Assembly (NCBI GenBank): GCA_016210435.1
Contig: JACQUF010000080.1
Span: forward strand, 1 to 8,891
DNA from: Chloroflexota bacterium
GTDB lineage: Bacteria; Chloroflexota; Dehalococcoidia; Lucifugimonadales; Lucifugimonadaceae
Direction of reading: 5' to 3'
Length of the DNA: 8,891 nucleotides
Shown: one piece after another, positions 1 through 6,236 of the stretch
Numbering within the stretch: the first letter of the stretch is position 1
Layout of the letters: every line of letters starts with the position of its first letter
Program-made: the position numbers and the translations under genes
Notes under the pieces: model-generated
The model's database searches: none
What the model saw: only the letters and a program-made list of their open reading frames with translations
What the model was told of the DNA's origin: nothing

Positions 1-46
1 GATCAGGCATCCGGGCGTTTCCGCGCGGGCGGCTACGGCGACCGGG

Positions 47-1042
47 CTATCGCCTGGCGATGACATGGTGGATCTCCCGGTCCATGGCGCCCAGATCGTA
101 TTTGTACGGTTCATCCCCGCGCATGAAGTCGAAATAACGGACCCCTTGTTCGATGACTTTTTCCAGCGAGAGCGCGTGGTTCAGCAGACCGACCGCCAAC
201 GAACGATACGCCGGGTCGTACCCGCTGTTGTAGCCAAAGGAACGGTCGCCATGCCGGAAATTGAGAGACGCCGCGACCGGCCTGCCGTCAAGCCGGAGCA
301 TGTAGATACGGCTGAGCCCCCGGCCCGCCAGAGCAACGACGGCATCTCGCACGAAGGCTTCCCGTTCAGGGGTCAGGAATTCCGCTTTTTCAGCGCTGCT
401 GAGCTTTACCAGCCGGAAGAACTCGGGCAGCGCCGGCTCGATCTCCCCTTTCGAACTCAGTTCGGCCTGCTGGACATCGCCCGCGGCCTTTAACCGGCGC
501 AGTTTGCGACGCAGCTCATGGCGGTCCTTCTTGCCGAGCGATTGAACGTACACCTCGAAGCTGCCAGGTAGCGCGATCCCGGGCGCGACGTCTTCCAACC
601 AGTCCTCAACGTCCCAGCCGGCACGCAGGGCCGCGGATTCCATCGCTTTGAGGGTCGGGGAATCAGCCGGTATCGATCGCAGGTCCACCGTCTTGCAACC
701 GGGCCATCCGTCGATCGACGCGAACAGGGCATCGGCCAGCTCAGTCACATCGCAAGAGCCGCTGACAACGTCGTGATAGTCGACGAGATCAGTATCGCCC
801 AGGAAAGAAACGACGCCCTCTCGCTGCATCAAGGGCGCGAGCCCGGCAACTTCGCCGTTCTTGGAGAACGACACCAGTCTGAGTTCCGCGCCCGTTCCAA
901 AACGGTCCCACCAGACCTTCTGCCAGGTAGGAGTCAGGAACGGAGTCGCGCCCGGGGTCTCCCCAAGCAAGGCTTCCCAACGGTCAGCGAGGGTCTCGAA
1001 CGAACCCTGGCGGACCTCAAGACAGCCGGTAATCGTGCTCAT
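47..1042 (-). CDS. CelD/FemAB-like GNAT-fold acyltransferase
   Basis: A 331-residue protein resembling the Acetyltransf_6 (BioF2/CelD-like) group of the GNAT superfamily, whose members transfer acyl or aminoacyl groups, often during cell-envelope or polysaccharide synthesis. The N-terminal half has the typical TPFLTPTWQKVWWDRFG stretch (residues 33-49). A basic helix LGKKDRHELRRKLRRL (169-184) opens the C-terminal catalytic half, which carries GYNSGYDPAYRSLAVG (270-285) and FDFMRGDEPYKYDLG (304-318), both characteristic of this group. No signal peptide or membrane segment is visible, so it is probably cytoplasmic. The ATG start lies 12 bases after the thrC stop with no strong Shine-Dalgarno, which suggests translational coupling to thrC. 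It is the last gene of the minus-strand run. The substrate cannot be read from sequence, and the threonine-gene context does not settle it. Family call is firm; function is unknown. Confidence 0.85.
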   Translation of the reverse strand: MSTITGCLEVRQGSFETLADRWEALLGETPGATPFLTPTWQKVWWDRFGTGAELRLVSFSKNGEVAGLAPLMQREGVVSFLGDTDLVDYHDVVSGSCDVTELADALFASIDGWPGCKTVDLRSIPADSPTLKAMESAALRAGWDVEDWLEDVAPGIALPGSFEVYVQSLGKKDRHELRRKLRRLKAAGDVQQAELSSKGEIEPALPEFFRLVKLSSAEKAEFLTPEREAFVRDAVVALAGRGLSRIYMLRLDGRPVAASLNFRHGDRSFGYNSGYDPAYRSLAVGLLNHALSLEKVIEQGVRYFDFMRGDEPYKYDLGAMDREIHHVIARR

Positions 1043-1054
1043 GTATCCGGATCA

Positions 1055-2137
1055 TTAGATGCGTGAGACCTGTCCCTCGACGAGCAGCGCTTCGACTTTG
1101 TCGAGCGCGGGCTCGACGAACTCGAAGTCTACCCGTGCTCGCCGCTCGGCCGTCGAGGGGTCTTTCAGGCCGTTTCCGGTGATGACGCACACAACGGTCT
1201 TTCCAGTGAGGGGGACACCCAGGGATGGAAGCTTCATCAGTCCGGCCACCGACGCCGCGGAAGCGGGCTCGCAGAAAACCCCCTCGGTGCGGGCGAGGCG
1301 CAGATAGGCGTTCACGATCTCGTCGTCGGAGACCGCCTCGATAAGACCGTTCGATTCGTCACGCGCCGCAACCGCGCCCTTCCAGCTCGCCGGGTTGCCG
1401 ATCCGGATCGCCGAGGCGATCGTCGTTGGAGTCTCGATCGGATGACCCCGCACGATCGGGGCCGCACCTTCGGCCTGGAATCCCATCATTCGCGGCAGGC
1501 TGCGCGCCCGCGCAACCTGCCAGTACTCCCTGAAACCCTTCCAGTACGCCGTGATGTTTCCCGCGTTTCCGACCGGTATGCAGAGGTAGTCCGGGGAGTC
1601 GCCGATATCATCGACGATTTCGAACGCCGCTGTCTTCTGGCCCTCGATCCGGTTCGGGTTGACCGAGTTCACGAGCTCGAGATCGAGCCGTTCCGAAGCC
1701 TCACGGACCAGGCGCAACGCGGCGTCGAAACTGCCCTTGACCGCGATCACCCGTGCGCCATACGCCATCGCCTGGGCAAGCTTGCCGACTGCGACATCGC
1801 CGGCCCCCGCGGGAACGAGGACGATGCAGCGAAGACCGTACCTCGCCCCGTAGGCAGCCGCCGAGGCGCTCGTATTTCCTGTCGATGCACAGATTATGCG
1901 TTTGCTGCCATTTTCCAGAGCCTTGGCGATCGCCATCGCCATGCCCCGGTCCTTGAATGACCCGGTCGGATTGCAGCCCTCGAGCTTGAAGTAGAGGGCC
2001 CTGCATCCGAGTTCCGGCCCGATGTTCTGGGAAAGGACGAGCGGTGTGCTGCCCTCCCCCATGCTCACAAACGGCGTCTTCGATGTCACCGGGAGGTACT
2101 CCCGGTAGCGTTCGATGATGCCGCTAGTCATGCCCAC
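1055..2137 (-). CDS. thrC: Threonine synthase
   Basis: PLP-dependent enzyme that converts O-phosphohomoserine to threonine and phosphate, the last step of threonine synthesis, in the cytoplasm. The 360-residue length fits the short bacterial form. The PLP-lysine motif is NPTGSFKDRGM (56-66, lysine 62). The substrate-binding ASTGNTSASAAAYGAR (84-99) and the phosphate-cradle PVGNAGN (188-194) are intact, and a late ITGNGLKDP motif is typical of the family. The preferred start is GTG at 2137, because the TGAGGA ribosome-binding site (2144-2149) is 6 bases from it; the ATG two codons in would be 12 bases away. It is 146 bases downstream of hom, the widest gap in the run. I see no RNA gene, leader peptide or convincing terminator in that gap. 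The kinase thrB, which makes its substrate, is not in the window. Confidence 0.96.
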   Translation of the reverse strand: MGMTSGIIERYREYLPVTSKTPFVSMGEGSTPLVLSQNIGPELGCRALYFKLEGCNPTGSFKDRGMAMAIAKALENGSKRIICASTGNTSASAAAYGARYGLRCIVLVPAGAGDVAVGKLAQAMAYGARVIAVKGSFDAALRLVREASERLDLELVNSVNPNRIEGQKTAAFEIVDDIGDSPDYLCIPVGNAGNITAYWKGFREYWQVARARSLPRMMGFQAEGAAPIVRGHPIETPTTIASAIRIGNPASWKGAVAARDESNGLIEAVSDDEIVNAYLRLARTEGVFCEPASAASVAGLMKLPSLGVPLTGKTVVCVITGNGLKDPSTAERRARVDFEFVEPALDKVEALLVEGQVSRI

Positions 2138-2143
2138 GCTGCG

Positions 2144-2149
2144 TCCTCA
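2144..2149 (-). promoter_or_regulatory. Ribosome binding site deciding the thrC GTG start
   Basis: TGAGGA on the minus strand, 6 bases ahead of GTG at 2137. The alternative ATG at 2131 would be 12 bases away, which is too far, so the GTG start is favoured. Confidence 0.6.
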
Positions 2150-2283
2150 GGTAATCGCGGAAAGATGTGGCGTCGAGAGGGTCGATCGGCTTCAGGACGA
2201 GATTCGCACCGCGCGAGTATGCCCTCGTCTGCCTCGGGCGAAACGTCCACCCAAGTTTAGTACCAGAGCGGCGGTGGGGCCAC

Positions 2284-3582
2284 CTAATACCCTTCTACCC
2301 GCAGGACCGCAGCAACCCGGGCGACGACTCCCAGGTCCCGTATCTCTCGCACGGCTTGCTGGACGCTCTTTTCCACGGATGGATGGGTCATGATCACGAG
2401 ATCGGCTTCGCGCCGATCCGGGTTCGTATCCATTTGAATGACCGAGGCGATGCTGATCTGAAGCCGCCCGAGGATCCCCGCGATCTGGGCCAGCACGCCT
2501 GGCCGGTCCTTGCAAACGAGCCTGAAGTAGTACTTGCATTCGTGGGCATCCATCGAGACCAGCTGGAGGGCAGGCGCTGGGCGGCTCGCCCGCGCGTTCT
2601 TTCTGATCTCGGCGCCGCGCGCGATCCGGAGCAGATCGCCCATGACCGCGCTCGCCGTCGGTTTCGGCCCGGCGCCCCGCCCCTGGAACCAGAGCGGCCC
2701 TACGAGATCACCCTCCACCTCGACGACGTTCAACACCCCATCGACTTTGGCCATCGGCACGCTGTTCGGGATCAGTGCGGGGTGGACGCGGACGAGGACG
2801 CCGCCCTGCTCTCGCCGCGCTGCGGCGAGAAGCTTGATTGTGTATCCGAGGGTGGCGGCGTATCGGAACTCCTGCGTCTCGAGCCCGCGGATGCCTTCGC
2901 GATGGATCGCATCGAGCGGCGCGGACACACCGAACGCTACCCGCGTAAGTACCGACAGCTTGTACGCGGCGTCCCAGCCATCGACGTCGGCTGTCGGGTC
3001 GGCTTCGGCATAGCCAAGCGCCTGCGCTTCTTTCAGCACCTGGTCAAAGCTCGCACGCTCGTTCGCCATCTTCGTGAGGATGTAGTTAGTCGTGCCGTTG
3101 ATGATGGCGCGGATGCTGTTGATCTGGTTTGCGAGGAGATCGCTGGAAAGCGGACCGATGATCGGAATCCCGCCGCCGACACTTGCCTCGTGGAGCAGTC
3201 TGACGCCTCGCTTGGCCGCGTGGGCGAACAGGGCATCGCCTTTCTTGCAGAGCACTTCCTTGTTCGCGGTCACAACATGCTTGCCGCCATCGATCGCCCT
3301 GGAGAGGTAATCGAACGCGGGTTGCTCGCCGCCCATCACTTCGACGATCACTCCGATCTGAGGATCGTCGATGACCGCCGCTGGATCGGTTGTTACAACA
3401 CCATCGGGAAGCGTCACCAGCCTCGGGCGGATGAGATCACGTACGAGCGCCCGCTTCAGCACGAGCGGCCGCGCGCCTTCGCCAGCCAATTGCCCGCGGC
3501 CGGCGACGAGGGCCTCCGCAACGGCCGAGCCGACAACGCCAAGGCCAAGCAAGCCAACACCGAGTGGACGGGCCGTGCTCAC
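2284..3582 (-). CDS. hom: Homoserine dehydrogenase with C-terminal ACT domain
   Basis: NAD(P)H-dependent reduction of aspartate semialdehyde to homoserine, the branch point towards threonine and methionine. It is 432 residues, the normal length for the monofunctional enzyme. The Rossmann domain opens with GLGVVG (13-18). TANKEVL (105-111), the EASVGGGIPII segment (132-142) and the INGTTNYIL motif (161-169) follow. The signature EADPTADVDGWDAAYKL (193-209) contains the catalytic aspartate and lysine (D204, K208). A C-terminal ACT domain (about 350-428, with KDRPGVLAQIAGILG) implies allosteric feedback, typically by threonine. The start is GTG, 12 bases after the foldase stop, with only a weak Shine-Dalgarno, so coupled translation is likely. 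It lies just ahead of thrC, consistent with a shared pathway. Confidence 0.97.
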   Translation of the reverse strand: MSTARPLGVGLLGLGVVGSAVAEALVAGRGQLAGEGARPLVLKRALVRDLIRPRLVTLPDGVVTTDPAAVIDDPQIGVIVEVMGGEQPAFDYLSRAIDGGKHVVTANKEVLCKKGDALFAHAAKRGVRLLHEASVGGGIPIIGPLSSDLLANQINSIRAIINGTTNYILTKMANERASFDQVLKEAQALGYAEADPTADVDGWDAAYKLSVLTRVAFGVSAPLDAIHREGIRGLETQEFRYAATLGYTIKLLAAARREQGGVLVRVHPALIPNSVPMAKVDGVLNVVEVEGDLVGPLWFQGRGAGPKPTASAVMGDLLRIARGAEIRKNARASRPAPALQLVSMDAHECKYYFRLVCKDRPGVLAQIAGILGRLQISIASVIQMDTNPDRREADLVIMTHPSVEKSVQQAVREIRDLGVVARVAAVLRVEGY

Positions 3583-3594
3583 GTCCGTGGCTTT

Positions 3595-4746
3595 CTAGCG
3601 CTGGATTGCTTGCGAGCTAACGCTGAAGGGGTCGTACGGGGTGGGGGTAGGCAGGATCGAATTCAAACGCACCTGCTTGTTTACCCAGTTGTAGATGCGG
3701 TCGTTTAGTACCAGGTAAACGTCGAGCCGCTTGCGCTCGGTTTCAGACCAATCCTTGAACGCCTGGTCCTTCAGAATCTCGAAGTCGGCATCGTCAACTT
3801 CCCGTGCCGAAGCGTATTCGTCGATGTAGTAGATGTTCCAGAACCCCCCGCGGGGGTCGTTGATCAGTTCGCTCGCCTCGTCGATGCCGAGGATCCTGGT
3901 CCCGTCGGACTTGGTGTCGAAAAAGAGCCTGTCGAACTCCGGCATCACGCCCCTCGGGAGCCAGCCGATGTCGCCCCTGTCACGCTTGACATTCGGGTCC
4001 TTCGAATGCTGAAGCGCAAGGGAAGGGAATGATTCGCCTGCTTTCAGGCGCCGCCGGACCGTATCGAGCACGACCTTGTCATCCCGGTCCAGCCGGATCT
4101 GGTAGACGTGCACCTGCTCCTGGATACGGTCGACTTCCTCTCCGAGCCGGTCCCGGACCTCCTGCCGGAACAGGTCCTTCCTGACGATCTCCCGGTAGCG
4201 CTCCTCGGTCAGCTGCACGTTGTTCAGGAACTGGCGGTACCGTTCCTCGATCTGGCTCTTCGTCTCGGGCTGGTTCGCCTCGGCGTCGGTCAGGCCCGGG
4301 AATCCGAGCAGACTGCGGATCTGACGGTCGACTTCAGCTGATTCGACCGTGACTCCGAGCGTTGGCGCAGCCTGGAAGGCGATCTCGTTCTCGGCCATGA
4401 CCTGGAGCGCGTCGAAGAGCGAGTTTCCGACCTGAAATTGCTGACCCTTCTCTTCGGAGAGCCTCTGGTGGAACCTGATGAAGTCCACGAGGTCGCCTCG
4501 CGAGTACTCGACGTTCTGGACTCGAAGCGCCAGCTCACGCGGCGGGAGCACGAACTTCATGATGAAGTGAACCGTGGGCGCCGCCAGGATAAGGATCAGG
4601 ACGATGACGCCAGCTATTACGAAGGGCCGGTTACGCCTGCGCTGATCGCGCTGCGCAGCCAGAATGGTGCGACGGGTGACTGGCTCGGGGGCTTCTTGAT
4701 CCGGCTGGGGGCTGCTGGGCTGCGGACTCTGTTCGGGAGTGGTCAT
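3595..4746 (-). CDS. Membrane-anchored parvulin-type peptidylprolyl isomerase (SurA/PrsA-like)
   Basis: A 383-residue extracytoplasmic foldase candidate. A proline- and glutamine-rich cytoplasmic N-terminus (1-24) and a basic stretch (25-40) precede one hydrophobic membrane segment (about 42-63), predicting N-in/C-out topology with no lipobox. A charged helical region resembling the SurA_N chaperone domain (about 75-205) follows. The parvulin domain starts near 211 (VHVYQIRL), with AGESFPSLALQHSKDP (236-251) and RGDIGWLPRGVMPEFD (257-272), both family hallmarks. The end of the parvulin domain departs from the usual sequence around 280-310, so isomerase activity is likely but unproven; a pure chaperone role is possible. 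The ATG is 21 bases after the rpsR stop, with an AGG-rich upstream. It occupies the place where rplI often follows rpsR. Confidence 0.85.
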   Translation of the reverse strand: MTTPEQSPQPSSPQPDQEAPEPVTRRTILAAQRDQRRRNRPFVIAGVIVLILILAAPTVHFIMKFVLPPRELALRVQNVEYSRGDLVDFIRFHQRLSEEKGQQFQVGNSLFDALQVMAENEIAFQAAPTLGVTVESAEVDRQIRSLLGFPGLTDAEANQPETKSQIEERYRQFLNNVQLTEERYREIVRKDLFRQEVRDRLGEEVDRIQEQVHVYQIRLDRDDKVVLDTVRRRLKAGESFPSLALQHSKDPNVKRDRGDIGWLPRGVMPEFDRLFFDTKSDGTRILGIDEASELINDPRGGFWNIYYIDEYASAREVDDADFEILKDQAFKDWSETERKRLDVYLVLNDRIYNWVNKQVRLNSILPTPTPYDPFSVSSQAIQR

Positions 4747-4767
4747 TACCTGCCTACTGCCGGAAGC

Positions 4768-5265
4768 TCAAACCTGCGGGTTCTGGTCGCCTGCCGGTTC
4801 AACGCTCCCAACCTCGGTCTCGGATTCCTCGATCGGTTCCACGGCTTCCAGGGCCTCTTCAGGCGCTACTTCTTCGGCCCCGGCCTCAGCCTCGGCTGCC
4901 GCCGCCCGCGCCCCCGGCACGGTTGCGGGTCCCGTGACGCGAAGATGGTCTGCAACAAAAGGCAACAGACCAAGGAAGCGCGCTCGCTTGATTTCGCGAC
5001 GGAGCACTCGCTGGTGTTTAGCGCAGGTGCCGGTCTTCTTGCCAGATTCGATGCGGGACCGGTCGTTCAAGAACCTGCGGAGGCGGTTGACTCCCTTGTA
5101 CTCTGGTTCGATCTTCTCGGCGCAGAACACGCATACCTTGCGCCGTCCCCATGGCCGGCGACCGCGCGCCGGAGGCCCTCCCGCGCCGGGCTTCCCGCCC
5201 GCCGAGGGTCCGGCGCCGCCAGATCTGTATTCTCTATCGGACGAACCATACCTTGACGTGGTCAT
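4768..5265 (-). CDS. rpsR: 30S ribosomal protein bS18 with long terminal extensions
   Basis: Small-subunit protein that pairs with S6 on the 16S rRNA platform. The conserved core is roughly residues 40-105: RRKVCVFCAEK (41-51) with a Cys-x-x-Cys pair, YKGVNRLRRFL (56-66), TGTCAKHQR (78-86) with a third cysteine, and the basic helix REIKRARFLGLLPF (90-103). The cysteines suggest the zinc-binding (C+) form. Bacterial S18 is usually about 75-90 residues; this one is 165. It has a Gly/Pro/Arg-rich N-terminal extension (1-38) and an Ala/Glu-rich acidic C-terminal tail (about 113-165). The ATG start has GGAGG 12 bases upstream, rather far. If an internal start were used, the N-terminal extension would shrink, but I see no better-placed one. 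Gap to ssb is 51 bases. Confidence 0.96.
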   Translation of the reverse strand: MTTSRYGSSDREYRSGGAGPSAGGKPGAGGPPARGRRPWGRRKVCVFCAEKIEPEYKGVNRLRRFLNDRSRIESGKKTGTCAKHQRVLRREIKRARFLGLLPFVADHLRVTGPATVPGARAAAAEAEAGAEEVAPEEALEAVEPIEESETEVGSVEPAGDQNPQV

Positions 5266-5316
5266 CTAAGAAATCGGCCTCCGAATACCAATCGGCCCGG
5301 CTTGCGGACCGCGCAA

Positions 5317-5736
5317 CTACCAGGGCAGGTCTTCGACGTCGCTCTGGTTTTCGCCGGCGGCCGCGCTGGCCGCGGCAGGCTGTTGGGCGGCCTCCGCTGC
5401 CTGCGCTCCGGCGCGGTCCAGGAAGAGGATCTGCCCGGCGACTACTTCATTTGCGGCTCGCGGCTGGCCGTCGCTTCCGAGGTAGGCCCGGCTCCGCAGC
5501 CGTCCCTCCACATAGGTCCGCCGGCCTTTAACGATGTACTGGTTGACTTGCTCGGCAAGCTTTCCCCAGGCAGTTACGGTGAACCACTCCGTCTCCTCCC
5601 GGCGCTCGCCGTCGCGCGTGTTGTAGACGCGATTCACGGCCAGCCTGAAGTCGGCTACGGCGTCCCCGTTAGGGGTGTACCGCATCTCGGGGTCGCTCCC
5701 CACGTTGCCGATAAGGAGGATCTTGTTGAGCCCCAA
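5317..5736 (-). CDS. ssb: Single-stranded DNA-binding protein
   Basis: Binds single-stranded DNA during replication, repair and recombination, and recruits partner enzymes through its C-terminal tip. The OB fold spans about residues 1-106: NKILLIGNVGSDPEMRYTPNG (4-24) opens it, followed by ETEWFTVTAWGKLAEQV (48-64) and YVEGRLRSRAY (75-85). A short Ala/Gln-rich linker leads to the tip VEDLPW, where most bacteria end in a Pro-Phe pair. I place the start at TTG 5736 (139 residues): AAGGGGG is 5 bases upstream, and the protein then begins like other SSBs. The longer GTG start at 5775 would overlap rpsF and add residues unlike the family. It begins 13 bases after the rpsF stop, the classic order rpsF-ssb-rpsR. 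Confidence 0.96.
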   Translation of the reverse strand: MGLNKILLIGNVGSDPEMRYTPNGDAVADFRLAVNRVYNTRDGERREETEWFTVTAWGKLAEQVNQYIVKGRRTYVEGRLRSRAYLGSDGQPRAANEVVAGQILFLDRAGAQAAEAAQQPAAASAAAGENQSDVEDLPW

Positions 5737-5741
5737 CGACG

Positions 5742-5748
5742 CCCCCTT
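5742..5748 (-). promoter_or_regulatory. Ribosome binding site deciding the ssb TTG start
   Basis: AAGGGGG on the minus strand, 5 bases ahead of TTG at 5736, directly after the rpsF stop codon. It supports TTG over the upstream GTG. Confidence 0.6.
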
Positions 5749-5749
5749 G

Positions 5750-6130
5750 TTAGCTCGCCGCCACGGCGGGGGCACTCGGCTGGCTATGCTGCGGCGCGGT
5801 CCGCGACCTGGATTCGGCGCGCCGCGCGGCCTTCTTCGTGTCCTGAGCGAGCAGCAGATACCGGATCACGTCCTGGTTGAGATTCAGGCCGCGCTCGAAC
5901 TCAGGCACAGCCGACAGCGCGAGCTTGAAATGCGCAAGAAAGTAGGTGCCTTCCTTGCTCTTCTTGATCGGGTAGGAAAGCGTCCTGCGCCCCCACGACT
6001 CAGCGTCGACCATTTCGCCGCCATTCTGTGTCACGAGTGCTGAAATTGCTTCTATCGCCGCCTTCCCCGCTGCTTCATCAGCGTCGGCGCCGAGAATCCA
6101 CATTAATTCGTACGTGCGTAGCTCGGGAAT
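5750..6130 (-). CDS. rpsF: 30S ribosomal protein bS6, probable ATT start
   Basis: Small-subunit protein that binds 16S rRNA as a heterodimer with S18. The S6 fold is recognisable from RTYELMWIL near the N-terminus through WGRRTLSYPIKKSKEGTYFL and the LNLNQDVIRYLLL strand, followed by a basic then Ser/Pro/Ala-rich tail ending VAAS. No ATG, GTG or TTG lies where S6 should begin. The frame stays open upstream to an ATG at 6196, but that start lies ahead of a likely promoter and would add 22 residues unlike S6. The codon placed exactly 6 bases after a perfect AGGAGG is ATT (6128-6130), giving 126 residues. I therefore call an ATT start, as known for infC. Gene identity is certain; the start is inferred, and a base error turning ATG into ATT is possible. 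Confidence 0.93.
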   Translation of the reverse strand: MPELRTYELMWILGADADEAAGKAAIEAISALVTQNGGEMVDAESWGRRTLSYPIKKSKEGTYFLAHFKLALSAVPEFERGLNLNQDVIRYLLLAQDTKKAARRAESRSRTAPQHSQPSAPAVAAS

Positions 6131-6136
6131 GGGAAG

Positions 6137-6142
6137 CCTCCT
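6137..6142 (-). promoter_or_regulatory. Perfect Shine-Dalgarno of rpsF
   Basis: AGGAGG on the minus strand, 6 bases ahead of the ATT at 6130. It is the strongest ribosome-binding site in the window. No standard start codon is at the expected distance, which is the reason for the ATT call. Confidence 0.7.
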
Positions 6143-6179
6143 GGGCGGAATCAGACGAACGCCCAGTATAGCACTGGGC
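6141..6179 (-). repeat. Overlapping, mutually exclusive inverted repeats at the rpsF promoter/RBS
   Basis: On the minus strand, GCCCAGT (6173-6179) and ACTGGGC (6161-6167) form a perfect 7-base dyad with a 5-base loop, covering the -10 element. CTGGGCG (6160-6166) can instead pair with CGCCCAG (6141-6147), a second perfect 7-base stem with a 12-base loop. The second stem takes in the first two bases of the AGGAGG. The central arm is shared, so only one stem can form at a time. In DNA the first dyad could be an operator; in RNA the pair matters only for transcripts read through from glyA. Confidence 0.5.
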
Positions 6180-6192
6180 CTGCTATTTTCAG
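6165..6192 (-). promoter_or_regulatory. Sigma-70-like promoter for the rpsF operon
   Basis: On the minus strand: CTGAAA (6187-6192, 4 of 6 to TTGACA), a 16-base spacer, then TATACT (6165-6170, 5 of 6 to TATAAT) preceded by TGC, an extended -10 element. Transcription would start near 6157-6159, about 28 bases ahead of the ATT start of rpsF. This is the clearest promoter in the window and separates the rpsF run from glyA. It is read by eye and not confirmed. Confidence 0.55.
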
Positions 6193-6236
6193 GCATCCGT
6201 CCGGGTATCGGTAATGTCCTGTCCCGGAGCGATGCT

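Noticed and set aside
1..46. A possible start of another minus-strand gene (ATG at 8-10).
   Set aside because: Only about three codons are visible, and the GGAA upstream is a weak ribosome-binding site. Nothing can be supported.
2138..2283. Possible promoter, attenuator or leader peptide between hom and thrC.
   Set aside because: No hexamer pair with proper spacing, no Thr-rich leader and no terminator hairpin could be read; the gap may simply be spacer.
2167..3708. A 513-codon open frame on the plus strand opposite hom.
   Set aside because: It lies wholly antisense to an intact homoserine dehydrogenase with all motifs. Its translation has no recognisable domain, and long antisense frames are expected in GC-rich genes.
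4438..5256. A 272-codon plus-strand frame opposite the foldase and rpsR.
   Set aside because: It is an antisense shadow of two well-supported genes, with low-complexity Arg/Gly/Pro-rich translation.
5737..5775. Longer SSB beginning at GTG 5775.
   Set aside because: It overlaps the end of rpsF, adds 13 residues unlike SSB and lacks the well-placed ribosome-binding site that the TTG has.
6143..6164. Leader hairpin as a proven S6:S18-binding element.
   Set aside because: The predicted transcription start would leave out one arm, so it is kept only as a hypothesis and not annotated as a regulatory RNA.
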